Assembly (NCBI RefSeq): GCF_023823125.1 | Contig: NZ_CP090949.1 | Location: 248,001-312,000, forward strand | Direction of reading: 5' to 3' | Length of the DNA stretch: 64,000 bases | DNA from: Erythrobacter aurantius | GTDB lineage: Bacteria > Pseudomonadota > Alphaproteobacteria > Sphingomonadales > Sphingomonadaceae | Shown: positions 27,722 through 37,428 of the stretch, piece after piece | How positions within the stretch are numbered: position 1 is the stretch's first letter | How the letters are laid out: every line of letters starts with the position of its first letter | Position numbers and translations under genes: made by a program | Notes under the pieces: generated by a model | Seen by the model: the letters and a program-made list of their open reading frames with translations, nothing else | The model's database searches: none | Told to the model about the DNA's origin: nothing

Positions 27722-28258
27722 TCAGCCGACGCGGATGACTCCATCGGAAACGAATGCGAATTCGGGAACGACGAGATTGGTCGGCGCCGGACCTTTGCGA
27801 ATGCGGCCGGCCGCATCGTAGTGCGAACCGTGGCAGGGGCAGAAGTATCCGTCGAACTCACCCTTGTCCTCGCCTTCGCCCGCGCCCAGCGGCACGCAGC
27901 CAAGGTGGGTGCAGACCCCAAGCTGGACGAGAATGTCGGCATTGCCTTCGCCAAGACGATCTTCGAGCGACTGCGGATCGCGAAGGCCGGTGGCGTCCAC
28001 CGCCTGCACTTCGCTGATTTCCTCGGGCGACATGCGCTTCACGAACAGCGGCTGATCGCGGAAGGTCGCTTTCACCGACTGGCCCGGCTCAAGGCTCGAC
28101 ACGTCGACATCGGTGGTCGATGCGGCAAGCACGTCAGCCGTCGGAGCCATCTGGCTGATCAGCGGAAACAGTACCGATGCACCACCAACGCCGGCGGTGC
28201 TGATGGCTGCAACATGGATCCAGTCGCGGCGACGGATGCCCTCTGCAGTGGAAGCCAT
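27722..28258 (-). CDS. petA: Rieske iron-sulfur subunit of the bc1 complex
   Basis: The 178-residue subunit carries the 2Fe-2S cluster: CTHLGC and CPCHGSHYD are the two cluster loops. The N-terminus TAEGIRRRDWIHVAAISTAG has a twin-arginine motif, so export is Tat-dependent with the helix kept as anchor, as known for Rieske proteins. First gene of the petABC operon. The 236 bases upstream (to pgeF) must contain the promoter; I saw no clear consensus. Confidence 0.96.
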   Translation of the reverse strand: MASTAEGIRRRDWIHVAAISTAGVGGASVLFPLISQMAPTADVLAASTTDVDVSSLEPGQSVKATFRDQPLFVKRMSPEEISEVQAVDATGLRDPQSLEDRLGEGNADILVQLGVCTHLGCVPLGAGEGEDKGEFDGYFCPCHGSHYDAAGRIRKGPAPTNLVVPEFAFVSDGVIRVG

Positions 28259-28494
28259 AACGTATTACCCTGCTCAACTTGACGCGGCGGGAGTGCCCGT
28301 CGCGGTTCTGGTGAAAACCTCCGGATCGATCAGCCGTGCCGGAGCCTTTAAGATTTATCCCAATTGCCACACGAACGCACTAGACGCGCATTCGATCCAC
28401 AATCTGCGCGCCCTATACGGCAAATCGTGACGATTCCAACCGTGTTTTGAACATGCGCCGTTCACCTGTGCGCAACTGTCTGGTCGATGTGGGG

Positions 28495-29280
28495 CTATTT
28501 CAGCGCAATAGTGCTCAGTTGCCGCCCGTAGTTCGGCTCTCCATTCAAGGCGGCCCGGCGATAAGAATGATAGCGCGAAGCTTGCGCGAAGGTATCCTGC
28601 CCAAGGTCTGCAGCACTGGCAATGCCGGCCCTCGCAAGCCGGGCGACGATATAGCCGGGCAGGTCGAAATGCCAGCGCGCAATCCCCTCGCGCATCGGCG
28701 CCGGGGCAAAATGCGCCTCGTCAGCCGGGGTGAAGTTTTCACGGAAGGCAGCATCGACTTCGTAGCTGGGTTGCGCAATCGTCGGACCGATCACCGCGAC
28801 AATCCGATCCCGCCGCGCGCCCAAAGCCTCCATCGCGGCAATCGTGTTTTCCAGCACGCTGCCGCGCTCACCGCAGACCGCACCGCGCCATCCGGCATGC
28901 GCCGCGCCGATCACCTGCGCGTCGCGATCCGCCATCAGCACAGGGGCGCAATCGGCTGTGACAATGCCGAGCACGACATCGGTGCGATTGGTGACGACCG
29001 CATCGGCCACAGGGCGATCGCGCGCGGCATCCGGCCAAACCTTTGCAATGGTGACGACTTCGGGGGAATGGACCTGATGGGGTGCCTGTAAAGGGGCGCC
29101 GGGAAGAATCGCCTTCGCAGCGCGCGCCCTCAGCCGCTTCACCGCCTGCTCATCTCCCGGCCCACCATAGCCGAACTGATGGACACCGCCCTGCGATCCG
29201 AAAAACCCATGCGGGATCCCTTCGAGCAGCGGCGAGCGCGCGATATCGAAAGGCGTGTCGAGAGGGTCGGGATCAGCCAT
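28495..29280 (-). CDS. pgeF: Peptidoglycan editing factor PgeF (YfiH/DUF152, laccase-fold)
   Basis: A 261-residue cytosolic protein of the polyphenol-oxidase/YfiH family. In E. coli, PgeF removes L-serine wrongly built into peptidoglycan precursors. Metal-ligand motifs are APHQVHSPEVV, VTADCAPVL and AAHAGWRGAVCG. ATG 29280 lies inside the end of pepN (eight-base overlap), so it is translationally coupled to pepN. The frame is open to 29304, but those codons lie deeper within pepN. Confidence 0.9.
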   Translation of the reverse strand: MADPDPLDTPFDIARSPLLEGIPHGFFGSQGGVHQFGYGGPGDEQAVKRLRARAAKAILPGAPLQAPHQVHSPEVVTIAKVWPDAARDRPVADAVVTNRTDVVLGIVTADCAPVLMADRDAQVIGAAHAGWRGAVCGERGSVLENTIAAMEALGARRDRIVAVIGPTIAQPSYEVDAAFRENFTPADEAHFAPAPMREGIARWHFDLPGYIVARLARAGIASAADLGQDTFAQASRYHSYRRAALNGEPNYGRQLSTIALK

Positions 29281-31933
29281 CGAGGCTTCTGCTGACCTGT
29301 TCATACGTATCGCGCGACAAATTTCCGGCAGCAGCGATCCGCTCCAGCTCCGCCTTCATCAGTGCGGCGCGTCCCGGCTCGATCCGCCGCCAGCGGCCCA
29401 ATGGCGAGACAAACCGTGCAGCCGTCTGCGGATTGATCGGGTCAAGCGCGAGGATCACGTCGGCGACCTTGCGGTAGCCTGCGCCGCTCGCGTCGTGGAA
29501 GCCCTGCGGATTGCCCGCAAACGCCATGTAGAGCGAGCGCACGCGGTTCGGGTTCTTCATGGTGAAGTCCGGATGTTCGGCCAGCGCCTCGACCTGCGCG
29601 ATCACATCGAGATGCAGCGACAGCGCCTGAAGGGTGAACCACTTGTCGATCACCAGATCATTGCCCTTGTACCGGGCGTAGAAGTCCTTGAGCCGCTCCT
29701 CGCGTTCGGGACAATCGAGCCCGCACAGGACCATCAGCGCGCCCTGACGATCAGTCATGTTGTCGGCGGTGTCATATTGGTGCGCGGCCAGCTCTGCCGC
29801 CTTGGCCGGGTCGGCGGCGGCGGCATAGACCAGCACCTGCGTCTTGACCTTGCGCGCACCGCGCCCTGCCGGATCATCATGCGCGACCTTCTCGGCCCGG
29901 TCATAAAGGGCGTGAAGCTCATTCGCGCACTCGCGCCCGATCACCGCCTTCAACGCCTCGCGAGCCGTATGAATGGCGCCCGGATCGGCCTTGCGATCAC
30001 CCACCGCCATCGCTTCGAACAGGTACGTCTCGCTCGGCAGCATCATCAGTTCGCCGCGCATCGAATCGTCGAGCGCATCGTCAGTGAGGATCGCCTTGAA
30101 AGCACGGACCAGCGCCTGCCGCGAGCCCGCTTCGGCTTCATCGCTCAAGGTGCCGCTGGCTGCGCTGATAAGGCGGTTGAGCGCCAGTTCCTGCAGAGCC
30201 TCGTAGCGGGCGAAGGGATCGTCATCCTCCCGCGCGAGCATCGAAAGCTCGCTGTTGCTGACGTAGCGTTCGATAATCACAGGGGCGGTGAAGCCGCGGT
30301 TGATCGAGATTGCATCAGTGTAGGTGTCGATCTGGATCGTCTCTTGCGGGTTTTGGAGAATGACCAGCCGTTCCTCCGGATCAACCCCGTTGCCGAACAG
30401 CTTCATCCGCAACGGGATGGTGAAGCTCGAAGGCTCCTCGTTGCCGTCCGCTTTGCGCAGCACCTGGGTGAATATGAGGTCGTCCTCGCCATCGCGCGGG
30501 CGGCCCTTGCGGCTGATCTTGATCACCGGGGTCCCGGCGGTCGAATACCACTTGCGAAAATTGCCGAGATCGATTTCGGCCCCGTCCTCGATCGCCTTGA
30601 CGAAATCCTCGCAAGTCGCGGCCTCGCCATCATGCCGGTCGAAATAGAGATCGGTGCCTTTGCGGAACCGTTCCACCCCTACCATCGAACGCATCATGCG
30701 GATGACTTCGGCGCCCTTGTTGTAGACGGTGGCGGTGTAGAAATTGCTGATCTCGCGGTAGCTGTCCGGGCGGATCGGATGCGCGAGCGGCCCGGCATCC
30801 TCGGGGAATTGCGCCGCGCGCAGGATGCGCACGTCCTCGATCCGCTTGACTGCCTCGCCCCGCATGTCCTGCGAGAAAAGCTGGTCGCGCAGCACGGTAA
30901 AACCTTCCTTGAGGGAAAGCTGGAACCAGTCGCGGCAGGTCACGCGGTTGCCCGACCAGTTGTGGAAGTATTCGTGCGCGATCACCCCTTCGACCGCGTC
31001 GAAATCGGCATCGGTCGCGGTGTCGGTATCGGCCAGCACATACTTCGTGTTGAAGACGTTGAGCCCCTTGTTCTCCATCGCCCCCATGTTGAAGTCCGAA
31101 ACGGCAACGATGTTGTAGAGATCAAGGTCGTATTCGCGCCCGAACACTTCCTCGTCCCACTTCATCGATCGATGCAGCGATTCAAGCGCGTGATCGGTGC
31201 GCGCAAGGTCTTCCTTGCGCACCCAGATGTTGCATTCGACCTTGCGACCCGAAGCAGTCGTGAAAGGCGCGGAGTTGGCAACCAGATCGCCCGCCACCAG
31301 CGCAAACAGATAGGACGGCTTGGGCCATGGATCGTGCCATTCGGCCCAGTGCGTGCCATCGCCATTGTCGCCTTCATCGGTGCGATTGCCATTGCACAGC
31401 AGGATCGGAAACTGCGCCTTGTCGCCTTCCATTCGCACCGAATAGGTCGAAAGCACATCGGGCCGGTCGGGGAAGAAGGTGATGCGGCGGAAGCCTTCCG
31501 CCTCGCACTGGGTGCAAAGCATCCCGTTCGAGGCATAAAGGCCCATCAGCTGGGTGTTGGCGCTCGGATTGATCTCGGTGACGATTTGCACCTCATGCTT
31601 GTCACCCGGCAGGGTCAGGATCAGGTCCGGCCCGTCCATGCTCCAGTCGTTCACCGGCTCGCCATCGACCTTTACGCCAAGCGCGGTCAGCCCGTCGCCA
31701 TCGAGCCGCAATTCATTGCTCGGCTCGGCCGCCGGATTTCGTTCGACTTCGAGCGTGGCGGTGACGCGCGTCTTTTCCAGCCCGAGATCGAATTGCAGCG
31801 CAGTGTTCGGCACGGCCCAGGGATAGGGTTTGTAATCCTCGCGCCGGATCAGCGGCGGCTCCTTGGGCGTGGGGGCCGCATCGGCGATTTCGGTGTTGCC
31901 TTCGGGGTTCTGGGGGGTGGTCGCGATATCCAT
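29273..31933 (-). CDS. pepN: Aminopeptidase N (M1 family)
   Basis: Zinc aminopeptidase of 886 residues, the length of the E. coli-type PepN. Key motifs: GAMENKGLNVFN (substrate N-terminus binding), and HEYFHNWSGNR (zinc site HExxH, His about 320 and 324) followed by LKEGFTVLRDQLF with the third ligand. The C-terminal alpha-solenoid (PepN-specific) ends in EQVSRSLDG. ATG 31933 is preferred; an in-frame extension to 31987 would run into the divergent epimerase start at 31986. An antisense frame of nearly 900 codons exists here but is a high-GC artefact. Confidence 0.95.
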   Translation of the reverse strand: MDIATTPQNPEGNTEIADAAPTPKEPPLIRREDYKPYPWAVPNTALQFDLGLEKTRVTATLEVERNPAAEPSNELRLDGDGLTALGVKVDGEPVNDWSMDGPDLILTLPGDKHEVQIVTEINPSANTQLMGLYASNGMLCTQCEAEGFRRITFFPDRPDVLSTYSVRMEGDKAQFPILLCNGNRTDEGDNGDGTHWAEWHDPWPKPSYLFALVAGDLVANSAPFTTASGRKVECNIWVRKEDLARTDHALESLHRSMKWDEEVFGREYDLDLYNIVAVSDFNMGAMENKGLNVFNTKYVLADTDTATDADFDAVEGVIAHEYFHNWSGNRVTCRDWFQLSLKEGFTVLRDQLFSQDMRGEAVKRIEDVRILRAAQFPEDAGPLAHPIRPDSYREISNFYTATVYNKGAEVIRMMRSMVGVERFRKGTDLYFDRHDGEAATCEDFVKAIEDGAEIDLGNFRKWYSTAGTPVIKISRKGRPRDGEDDLIFTQVLRKADGNEEPSSFTIPLRMKLFGNGVDPEERLVILQNPQETIQIDTYTDAISINRGFTAPVIIERYVSNSELSMLAREDDDPFARYEALQELALNRLISAASGTLSDEAEAGSRQALVRAFKAILTDDALDDSMRGELMMLPSETYLFEAMAVGDRKADPGAIHTAREALKAVIGRECANELHALYDRAEKVAHDDPAGRGARKVKTQVLVYAAAADPAKAAELAAHQYDTADNMTDRQGALMVLCGLDCPEREERLKDFYARYKGNDLVIDKWFTLQALSLHLDVIAQVEALAEHPDFTMKNPNRVRSLYMAFAGNPQGFHDASGAGYRKVADVILALDPINPQTAARFVSPLGRWRRIEPGRAALMKAELERIAAAGNLSRDTYEQVSRSLDG

Positions 31934-31985
31934 GAGCGGTGATTTAGATTGATTTCGCCCTTCGTCCAACCGATTGACGCAAGCC

Positions 31986-32798
31986 ATGGCGCATTTGTTG
32001 ATCTTCGGGCTGGGCTACACCGCGAAACGCATCAAGGCAGCGATGGAGGCGCAAGGGTGGCGCGTCGATGCGACGGGCAGCGCGGGAAATCTCGATTTCG
32101 ACGATGACTTCGAACGGGTGCGCGCGGCCATCGATTATTCGACCCACATCCTGTCATCCGTCCCGCCCGAAAGGGTGACAGGGGGCGACGACGTGCTGAT
32201 GACCTATGGCGCGACGCTTCAGGCGGCGAGCGATGCGGGCAAGTGGATCGGCTATCTCTCCTCAACCGGCGTCTATGGCGACCGGGAGGGCGCTTGGGTG
32301 GATGAAACCACGCCAACCATCGCCCAGAACGGAGAGGGTCGCCGCAACGCCCGGGCTGAGGCTGACCTTGCATGGCTGACGCTGGGAGCGCGGGTGTTCC
32401 GCCTGCCGGGGATCTACGGGCCGGGCCGCAGCGCGCTCGACCGGGTGCGGGAAGGCAAGGCGCGGCGGATCGATCTTCCGGGGCAGGTGTTCAGCCGGGT
32501 GCATGTCGATGACATCGCCAGCGGCGTGGTCGCCGCGCTGACCGGAGACGCGCCTGCAGGAGCCTACAACCTCGGCGACGATCTGCCCGCGAGCGGCAAT
32601 GAAGTGACCGAACACGCCTGCCGACTGCTGGGTGTCGAACCTCCGGCGCTCGAAACTTTGGAGGAGGCGAACCTGTCTGAAATGGCGCGCGGCTTCTACA
32701 TGGAGAACCGCCGCGTCGCCAACGGCAAGGCCAAGCGCGTGCTGGGCTGGCAGCCGAAATATCCGACCTATGTGGAGGGGTTGGATTCCCTGTTTTGA
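31986..32798 (+). CDS. NAD-dependent epimerase/dehydratase family protein (YeeZ-like)
   Basis: An atypical extended SDR of 270 residues. The dinucleotide fold opens MAHLLIFGLGYTAKRIKAAM (G-x-G-x-x). YLSSTGVYGDREGAWVDE, with the catalytic Ser/Tyr region, sits near 90-105, and FRLPGIYGPGRSALDRVREG and FSRVHVDDIASGVVAAL are typical of the NAD-dependent epimerase group. The C-terminus ANGKAKRVLGWQPKYPTYVEG also matches. Substrate unknown. It is divergent from pepN with 52 bases between the starts. Confidence 0.86.
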   Translation: MAHLLIFGLGYTAKRIKAAMEAQGWRVDATGSAGNLDFDDDFERVRAAIDYSTHILSSVPPERVTGGDDVLMTYGATLQAASDAGKWIGYLSSTGVYGDREGAWVDETTPTIAQNGEGRRNARAEADLAWLTLGARVFRLPGIYGPGRSALDRVREGKARRIDLPGQVFSRVHVDDIASGVVAALTGDAPAGAYNLGDDLPASGNEVTEHACRLLGVEPPALETLEEANLSEMARGFYMENRRVANGKAKRVLGWQPKYPTYVEGLDSLF

Positions 32799-32862
32799 CC
32801 TCAAGCGCCGGCGGGCGGTCGCCCTTGCGGCCCGGTGGGCCGATTGATCGGGTGATGACGGA

Positions 32863-33795
32863 CTATTTCTTCTGCTTGGAACGGAGCGCGAATATCATGC
32901 CGATAACGCCCAGCGCCATTCCGATCGCGGTCAGCAGGGTCCATTGATACCCTTCGAACAGGGTCGAAATCACCATCGCCACGCTGATCGTCAGGATCGA
33001 ATTATAGGCCGTCCGCCCCGCACCGATCTCGCGCACCAGATTGTAATGCAGCGGGAAGGTAACGACCGAACCGACCAGCGCGAGATAGACGATCCCGCCC
33101 CAATAGGTGGCACTGGTGGGGACGGGCGGCGCGCCTTCGGTGAGGAACGCAAAGCCGAGATCGAACACCGTGCCATACAGCATCGCCCAGGCGAGCAGGC
33201 TCACCATCGGCACGCCGCGTCCCACCGGATTGGCCTGAATCACATTGGCGACCGACGCCGCCAGAATACCCAGCATCGCCAGCACAATGCCGAGCGCGAC
33301 ATTGCCGCCGATCACCCCGGCATCGGGATTGGCGCGCCATTCGTGCAGCAACAGGAAACTCACCCCGACAATCGCGATCACGCTGCCCAGCCAGAATCCG
33401 CCTTGCGTCCGCTCTCCCAGGAAAAAGCGTGCCAGCAGCGCATTGGGCACCATCAGCAGGCCGAACATCATCGCGACAATGCCCGAGGTGACGTAAAGCT
33501 CGGCATGGTAGACGAACAGGAAGTTGCCGCTGAACTGGAACAGGCCGACCATTACCGCAAGCCTGTGCTCGGGCGCGGTCAGCGTCAGCCGCCGCTTCAT
33601 CAGCGCCGCGACGATGAACAGCGCGGGCGTGGCGAGAGCAAAACGGTAAAACACCGACCACGCGGCAGGCACACCGTCGATCTGCCCGGTGATGACGAAC
33701 CAGGTCGATCCCCAGATCGTGCCGGTGATGAGGAAGGGCAGGATCACACCCAGCCGCAACATCGACTGCCCCTGCCCGGCTTCGCCCGCGTTCAT
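32863..33795 (-). CDS. DMT-superfamily (EamA) membrane transporter
   Basis: A 310-residue protein with about ten helices in two EamA repeats: the first from LGVILPFLITGTIWGSTWFVI to about 150, the second from NVALGIVLAMLGILAASVANV to IGMALGVIGMIFAL. It ends with a short basic tail. Such proteins export metabolites or amino acids. ATGA overlap (33792-33795) with the upstream threonine aldolase gene makes one operon, which suggests a role in amino-acid or small-metabolite export (inference). Confidence 0.87.
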   Translation of the reverse strand: MNAGEAGQGQSMLRLGVILPFLITGTIWGSTWFVITGQIDGVPAAWSVFYRFALATPALFIVAALMKRRLTLTAPEHRLAVMVGLFQFSGNFLFVYHAELYVTSGIVAMMFGLLMVPNALLARFFLGERTQGGFWLGSVIAIVGVSFLLLHEWRANPDAGVIGGNVALGIVLAMLGILAASVANVIQANPVGRGVPMVSLLAWAMLYGTVFDLGFAFLTEGAPPVPTSATYWGGIVYLALVGSVVTFPLHYNLVREIGAGRTAYNSILTISVAMVISTLFEGYQWTLLTAIGMALGVIGMIFALRSKQKK

Positions 33796-34799
33796 AGGCT
33801 GGCGATGGCCTTGCCTAGCGCGACAGCGTCGTCTTCACGCGTGTCCCATGCGGCGACAAATCGCGCGGCATCTTCGCCCCAATCGTAGAAGGCAAAGCCT
33901 TGCGCCCGCAGCGCATCACGCTCTGGCGCGGTCAGTCGCACGAACAGTTCGTTGGCCTCAACCGGGTGCATCAGACGGTCGGTGCAACCGGCGACGATCT
34001 CCTGCGCGGCGGCATTGGCATGGCGCGCATTTTCAAGCCACAGGTCGCCGTCGAGCATGGCGAGGATCTGAGCGGCGAGATAGCGCCCCTTGCATTGCAG
34101 GTGCCCTGCGCGCTTGCGGCGGTATTTGACCAGCGCGGCGGCTTCCGGATCGAACAGCACCACCGCTTCGGCGCTCATCCCGCCGTTCTTGATGAAGCCG
34201 AAAGCAAGGCTGTCGACTCCATGCGCCGCATCGGCGGCGGAACCGCCCAGATATGCCGCCGCATTGGCAAACCGCGCGCCATCCATGTGCAGCCCAAGCC
34301 CGCGCGCCTTCGCGAACTCGGACAGGGAGGCCAGTTCGCCCTGAGTGTAGGTGCATCCGTATTCGCTCGCCTGCGTGATTGCGATGGCGTGCGGCTGCAC
34401 CTGATGCACGTCGTCGCGGATCGGGTCGATCAAGGCGGCAATGCCTTCGGGCGTCAGCTTGGCGCCCTCGCCCGGACACAGCATCAGCTTCGCCCCGTGA
34501 AGGTAGAAACCAGGCGCGCCGCCTTCGTCCACTTCGATATGCGCCTCTTCGTGGCACACCACTCCGCCATGCGGCTGGCAAAGGGTCGCAAGCGCAAGGC
34601 AGTTGGCCGCCGTCCCCGTCGCCACCCACAGCGCGGCGCATTCACGCCCGAACAGATCGGTGAAGCGCGCGTCAAGCTCGGCTGAAAGCGCGTCGCCGTC
34701 ATAGGGATTGTCGGCGCTGTCCGCCGCCTTCATCGCTTCCCACAAACGGGGGTGGACGGGGGCGGCGTTGTCGGAGAGGAAGGGTTTGATCTGAGTCAT
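33792..34799 (-). CDS. Threonine aldolase family PLP enzyme (low-specificity L-threonine aldolase-like)
   Basis: The 335 residues have the beta-eliminating lyase fold. Landmarks are FLSDNAAPVHPRLWEAM, PYDGDALSAELDARFTDLFG, WVATGTAANCLALATL, LHMDGARFANAAAYLG and LAFGFIKNGGMSAEAVVLFD, where the lysine probably holds PLP. The lysine neighbourhood differs from the common SKGLGAP version, so the preferred substrate may differ. ATG 34799 is the only start that gives the family N-terminus; the frame extends to 35099 through the divergent acetyltransferase gene. Coupled to the DMT exporter by a four-base overlap. Confidence 0.85.
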   Translation of the reverse strand: MTQIKPFLSDNAAPVHPRLWEAMKAADSADNPYDGDALSAELDARFTDLFGRECAALWVATGTAANCLALATLCQPHGGVVCHEEAHIEVDEGGAPGFYLHGAKLMLCPGEGAKLTPEGIAALIDPIRDDVHQVQPHAIAITQASEYGCTYTQGELASLSEFAKARGLGLHMDGARFANAAAYLGGSAADAAHGVDSLAFGFIKNGGMSAEAVVLFDPEAAALVKYRRKRAGHLQCKGRYLAAQILAMLDGDLWLENARHANAAAQEIVAGCTDRLMHPVEANELFVRLTAPERDALRAQGFAFYDWGEDAARFVAAWDTREDDAVALGKAIASL

Positions 34800-34850
34800 C
34801 GCGGAAACCGCCTCTAACCGCGATGCGTCAGAGCGCAAGAAGGACGATAC

Positions 34851-35159
34851 ATGAGCGACACCGAAACATCTGTGACGATCACCCATCACCCGCATGGCAA
34901 GGGCGGCAAGTATATAGCCGAAATCGCCGGCGAGAGCGCGACCGGCTACCTCGAATGGGAGCCGGGCGGATCGGATGATGTGCGGGTTGCAACGCACACG
35001 GTCGTGCCGAAATCCATCGGCGGTCGCGGAATTGCGGGCCTGCTGGTCGATGCCCTGATCGCCGATGCGCGCGAAGAGGGTTTCCGGATCGTCCCGCAAT
35101 GCTGGTATGTCGAAAAGAAGTTCGACGCGAACCCTGACTGGGCCGATCTTCGGGCCTAG
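34851..35159 (+). CDS. Small GNAT-fold N-acetyltransferase (NATD1/YjdJ-like)
   Basis: The 102-residue protein matches the short GNAT subfamily (YjdJ). It has GKYIAEIAGESATGYLEWE, the segment VRVATHTVVPKSIGGRGIAGLLVDALIADAREEG with the Q/RxxGxG/A acetyl-CoA loop (GGRGIAG), and the family ending FRIVPQCWYVEKKFDANPDWADL. Substrate unknown. The stop codon interlocks with the stop of the convergent PH-domain gene in CTAG (35156-35159). Confidence 0.85.
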   Translation: MSDTETSVTITHHPHGKGGKYIAEIAGESATGYLEWEPGGSDDVRVATHTVVPKSIGGRGIAGLLVDALIADAREEGFRIVPQCWYVEKKFDANPDWADLRA

Positions 35160-36697
35160 GTCGCCTGCTGGCTTTCAAGGCGGGAAAAATCGGTCGCCGC
35201 GATAGTTTCAAGCACCTTGCGCCGCACTTCGCGGGCCCGTTCAATCGGGACGCCGGGGATGGAAAATTCTCCCACCGCCTGCCCCAGATGCAGCGTCGCA
35301 TAGCCGCGCAGCCGCGCAACCGGGCCTTGCGAAATTTCGACCGAATGCAGCTTCAGCCGGGTCGCGATCTGGCTGCGCGGGGACAAAACGCCCTTCATCG
35401 CCATGATCTGCGTCGCATCGAGCGCGTGGCGTTGGCGGCTCCACGACAAGGCGTTGGCTATCGCGGCAAGCCCCGCCAGCACCAGAGGTATCCCGGTCGC
35501 CAGCGCGGTCCATTCAGGCGCATAAATCGTCGTCGAGACGAAAGCTGCCGCTGCCCCGATCAGGAAGAAGAACGCATCGCCAAAGGACGAATCGACCAGA
35601 TAGCGATTGCTGGCGCGATGCCATTCGATGTCGGGGGCAGGCAGATGGAACCCGGCGGCATCGACGATCGGCTCGATCTCGTCCATCCGGGCGAACGGCG
35701 CGACAACGTGGTTTGATGCGCCCATGTCCTGCGCCAAGCTGATGAAGCTCAACCCGTGCCAGCCGAAACGATAGCGGATAAAGCCGGTGTCGATTTTCAC
35801 CCCCTGCACCCGGTGCGCGGGCATGACGACATCGGTGCGGGTGAACAATCCGCGCCGCCGCCGGAAACCGCGCGGCGTGCGTTCCAGCAGGAAGCCCCAT
35901 TCACGGGCAAAGACGCGCACCATACCGGTAAGCGATCCGATCACCAGCAGGCCGGCCAGCCCGGCAATCGCGCCAAGCAACTGCAGGCTTGCATCCAGCG
36001 CGGCGAAATCAATGCCGTAGCGGTCAACCCATCCGCGCCAGACATCCAGATCCCAGATTTCGAAATCGATGAAGCTGTCGGCATATTGCAGCAAGCCGGC
36101 AAGCACGGCGAACACCGCCAGTGAAAATTCGAACAGGCCGAATGTGAGCAGCCGCTGCGGTCCCATGGTGAACAGCGCGTCGGCGGTTTCGACAGCTGGC
36201 TTGGCCGCCGCCTCGCCCTGCTGCCTGTCGGGTGAGGACGCGTCCTCTTCGCGCATTTCGCGCACCAGTTGGCGCAATTCCTCGCCGCGTTCCTCGGTCA
36301 GATAGGACAGCGACAGATCCTCGCCCCCGCCCGCCCCGGTTTCGAACTTGACCGATACAAGGCCCAGCAGGCGCGGCAGCAGTTTCTGTTCTAGGCTGAC
36401 GTCCTGGATGCGCTCATACGGAACCGAACGGGCCGAACGGCTGATCACGCCGCTTTCGACGCGAATGTCCTGCGTGCCGATGGTGTAGGTCAGCCGCTTC
36501 CAGCCGATGTAGCTGAACAGCGTGCCGACAGCGATGATCCCGGCGAACACCGGCAAGGCCACCACCAGCCCCAATCCCCCGCTGCCGAACATGACGAAGG
36601 CGGCGGGAATGACTGCACTTTGTGCGGACGACAGCACCCCCACCAGAATCGTGCGCGGATCGGTGTTCTGGCCTTCCGGTTGCGGGCCTTCGTTCAC
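35156..36697 (-). CDS. Membrane protein with bacterial PH domains (YdbT-like)
   Basis: A 513-residue protein of the bPH2/DUF304 group. It has three membrane-helix pairs (near 25-60, 185-260 and 370-410), each followed by a PH-like domain: LTYTIGTQDIRVESGVISRSARSVPYERIQDV, RGLFTRTDVVMPAHRVQGVKI and KGVLSPRSQIATRLKLHSVEIS. The partner upstream is a shorter YdbS-like protein; this YdbS/YdbT pair is widespread in bacteria. GTG start within GTGA overlap with the partner. Function unsettled; likely membrane-associated scaffolding. Confidence 0.85.
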   Translation of the reverse strand: MNEGPQPEGQNTDPRTILVGVLSSAQSAVIPAAFVMFGSGGLGLVVALPVFAGIIAVGTLFSYIGWKRLTYTIGTQDIRVESGVISRSARSVPYERIQDVSLEQKLLPRLLGLVSVKFETGAGGGEDLSLSYLTEERGEELRQLVREMREEDASSPDRQQGEAAAKPAVETADALFTMGPQRLLTFGLFEFSLAVFAVLAGLLQYADSFIDFEIWDLDVWRGWVDRYGIDFAALDASLQLLGAIAGLAGLLVIGSLTGMVRVFAREWGFLLERTPRGFRRRRGLFTRTDVVMPAHRVQGVKIDTGFIRYRFGWHGLSFISLAQDMGASNHVVAPFARMDEIEPIVDAAGFHLPAPDIEWHRASNRYLVDSSFGDAFFFLIGAAAAFVSTTIYAPEWTALATGIPLVLAGLAAIANALSWSRQRHALDATQIMAMKGVLSPRSQIATRLKLHSVEISQGPVARLRGYATLHLGQAVGEFSIPGVPIERAREVRRKVLETIAATDFSRLESQQAT

Positions 36698-37428
36698 AGG
36701 GTTTCCCGTTTGATGTGCGCGCGGATTTCCTCGCGCATCTGCACCGCCAGTTCATGCCCCAGACCCGGCAGACTGACCGATGCATTGTGGCTGCCCGCTG
36801 TGTGCAAGGTCATCGTCGCGATATCGAGAGCACGTTCGATCGGGCCCTGATCGACATCGATGTGCTGCACCCGGCTGAACGGCACCACGGTGTCGCTGTG
36901 CCACATGACACCGCGCACCACCCGCAGGCGATCGCGGCTGATCTGGTATCCGCGAGCGTTGAAGCGAGCGTTGGGTATCCGGATGACAAGAAACAGCGCA
37001 ACGGCAACTGCGGGAAGCATGATGATGCCGGTGGGCAGATCGAAATTGTCCCGCAGCGCCGCTTCGGCAATGATCGCTGCGACAGTAATCGCCAGCCCGG
37101 CGAAGATCGCTCCGATCCGCATGACGAGCCGGTAATTGGGGTGCAGCTTCGTCAGCTCGCCGTCATCGTCGACACCGGCAGGGATTACCGGTGGCGGGGC
37201 ATCCGCAATCGGAGTGCGGGGCGTGTATTGCGCATCGCGCGGATAGGGTGCCGAAGCGGTCGGTGCAGGTTGGACAGCAGCGGTAGCAGGTGCGGCCGGC
37301 GATCCGGCCTCCGGCTTTTCCCACGGGCTCGCGCCGCTCTTGTGACCGAACAGCTGGCGCGCGCGGCTGCTTTCGCCATTGCCTCCGGCTGAATCCTTTT
37401 GAGGATCGTCCTGATCGTTTCCGCTCAT
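36694..37428 (-). CDS. Membrane protein with bacterial PH domain (YdbS-like)
   Basis: A 244-residue protein. Its first 100 residues are a Pro/Ala/Ser-rich, probably disordered extension (NDQDDPQKDSAGGNGESSRA..., with several Pro-Ala blocks). Two helices follow (VMRIGAIFAGLAITVAAIIAEA and IIMLPAVAVALFLVIRI), then one bPH2 domain (YQISRDRLRVVRGVMWHSDTVVPFSRVQHIDV... LHTAGSHNASVSLPGLG). ATG 37428 is chosen over an open frame to 37548. First gene of the YdbS-YdbT pair; GTGA overlap with the downstream gene. Confidence 0.82.
   Translation of the reverse strand: MSGNDQDDPQKDSAGGNGESSRARQLFGHKSGASPWEKPEAGSPAAPATAAVQPAPTASAPYPRDAQYTPRTPIADAPPPVIPAGVDDDGELTKLHPNYRLVMRIGAIFAGLAITVAAIIAEAALRDNFDLPTGIIMLPAVAVALFLVIRIPNARFNARGYQISRDRLRVVRGVMWHSDTVVPFSRVQHIDVDQGPIERALDIATMTLHTAGSHNASVSLPGLGHELAVQMREEIRAHIKRETL

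Noticed and set aside
29255..31942. Antisense open frame of about 895 codons opposite pepN
   Set aside because: It mirrors the codon pattern of pepN, has no recognisable domain and is typical of stop-poor high-GC DNA.
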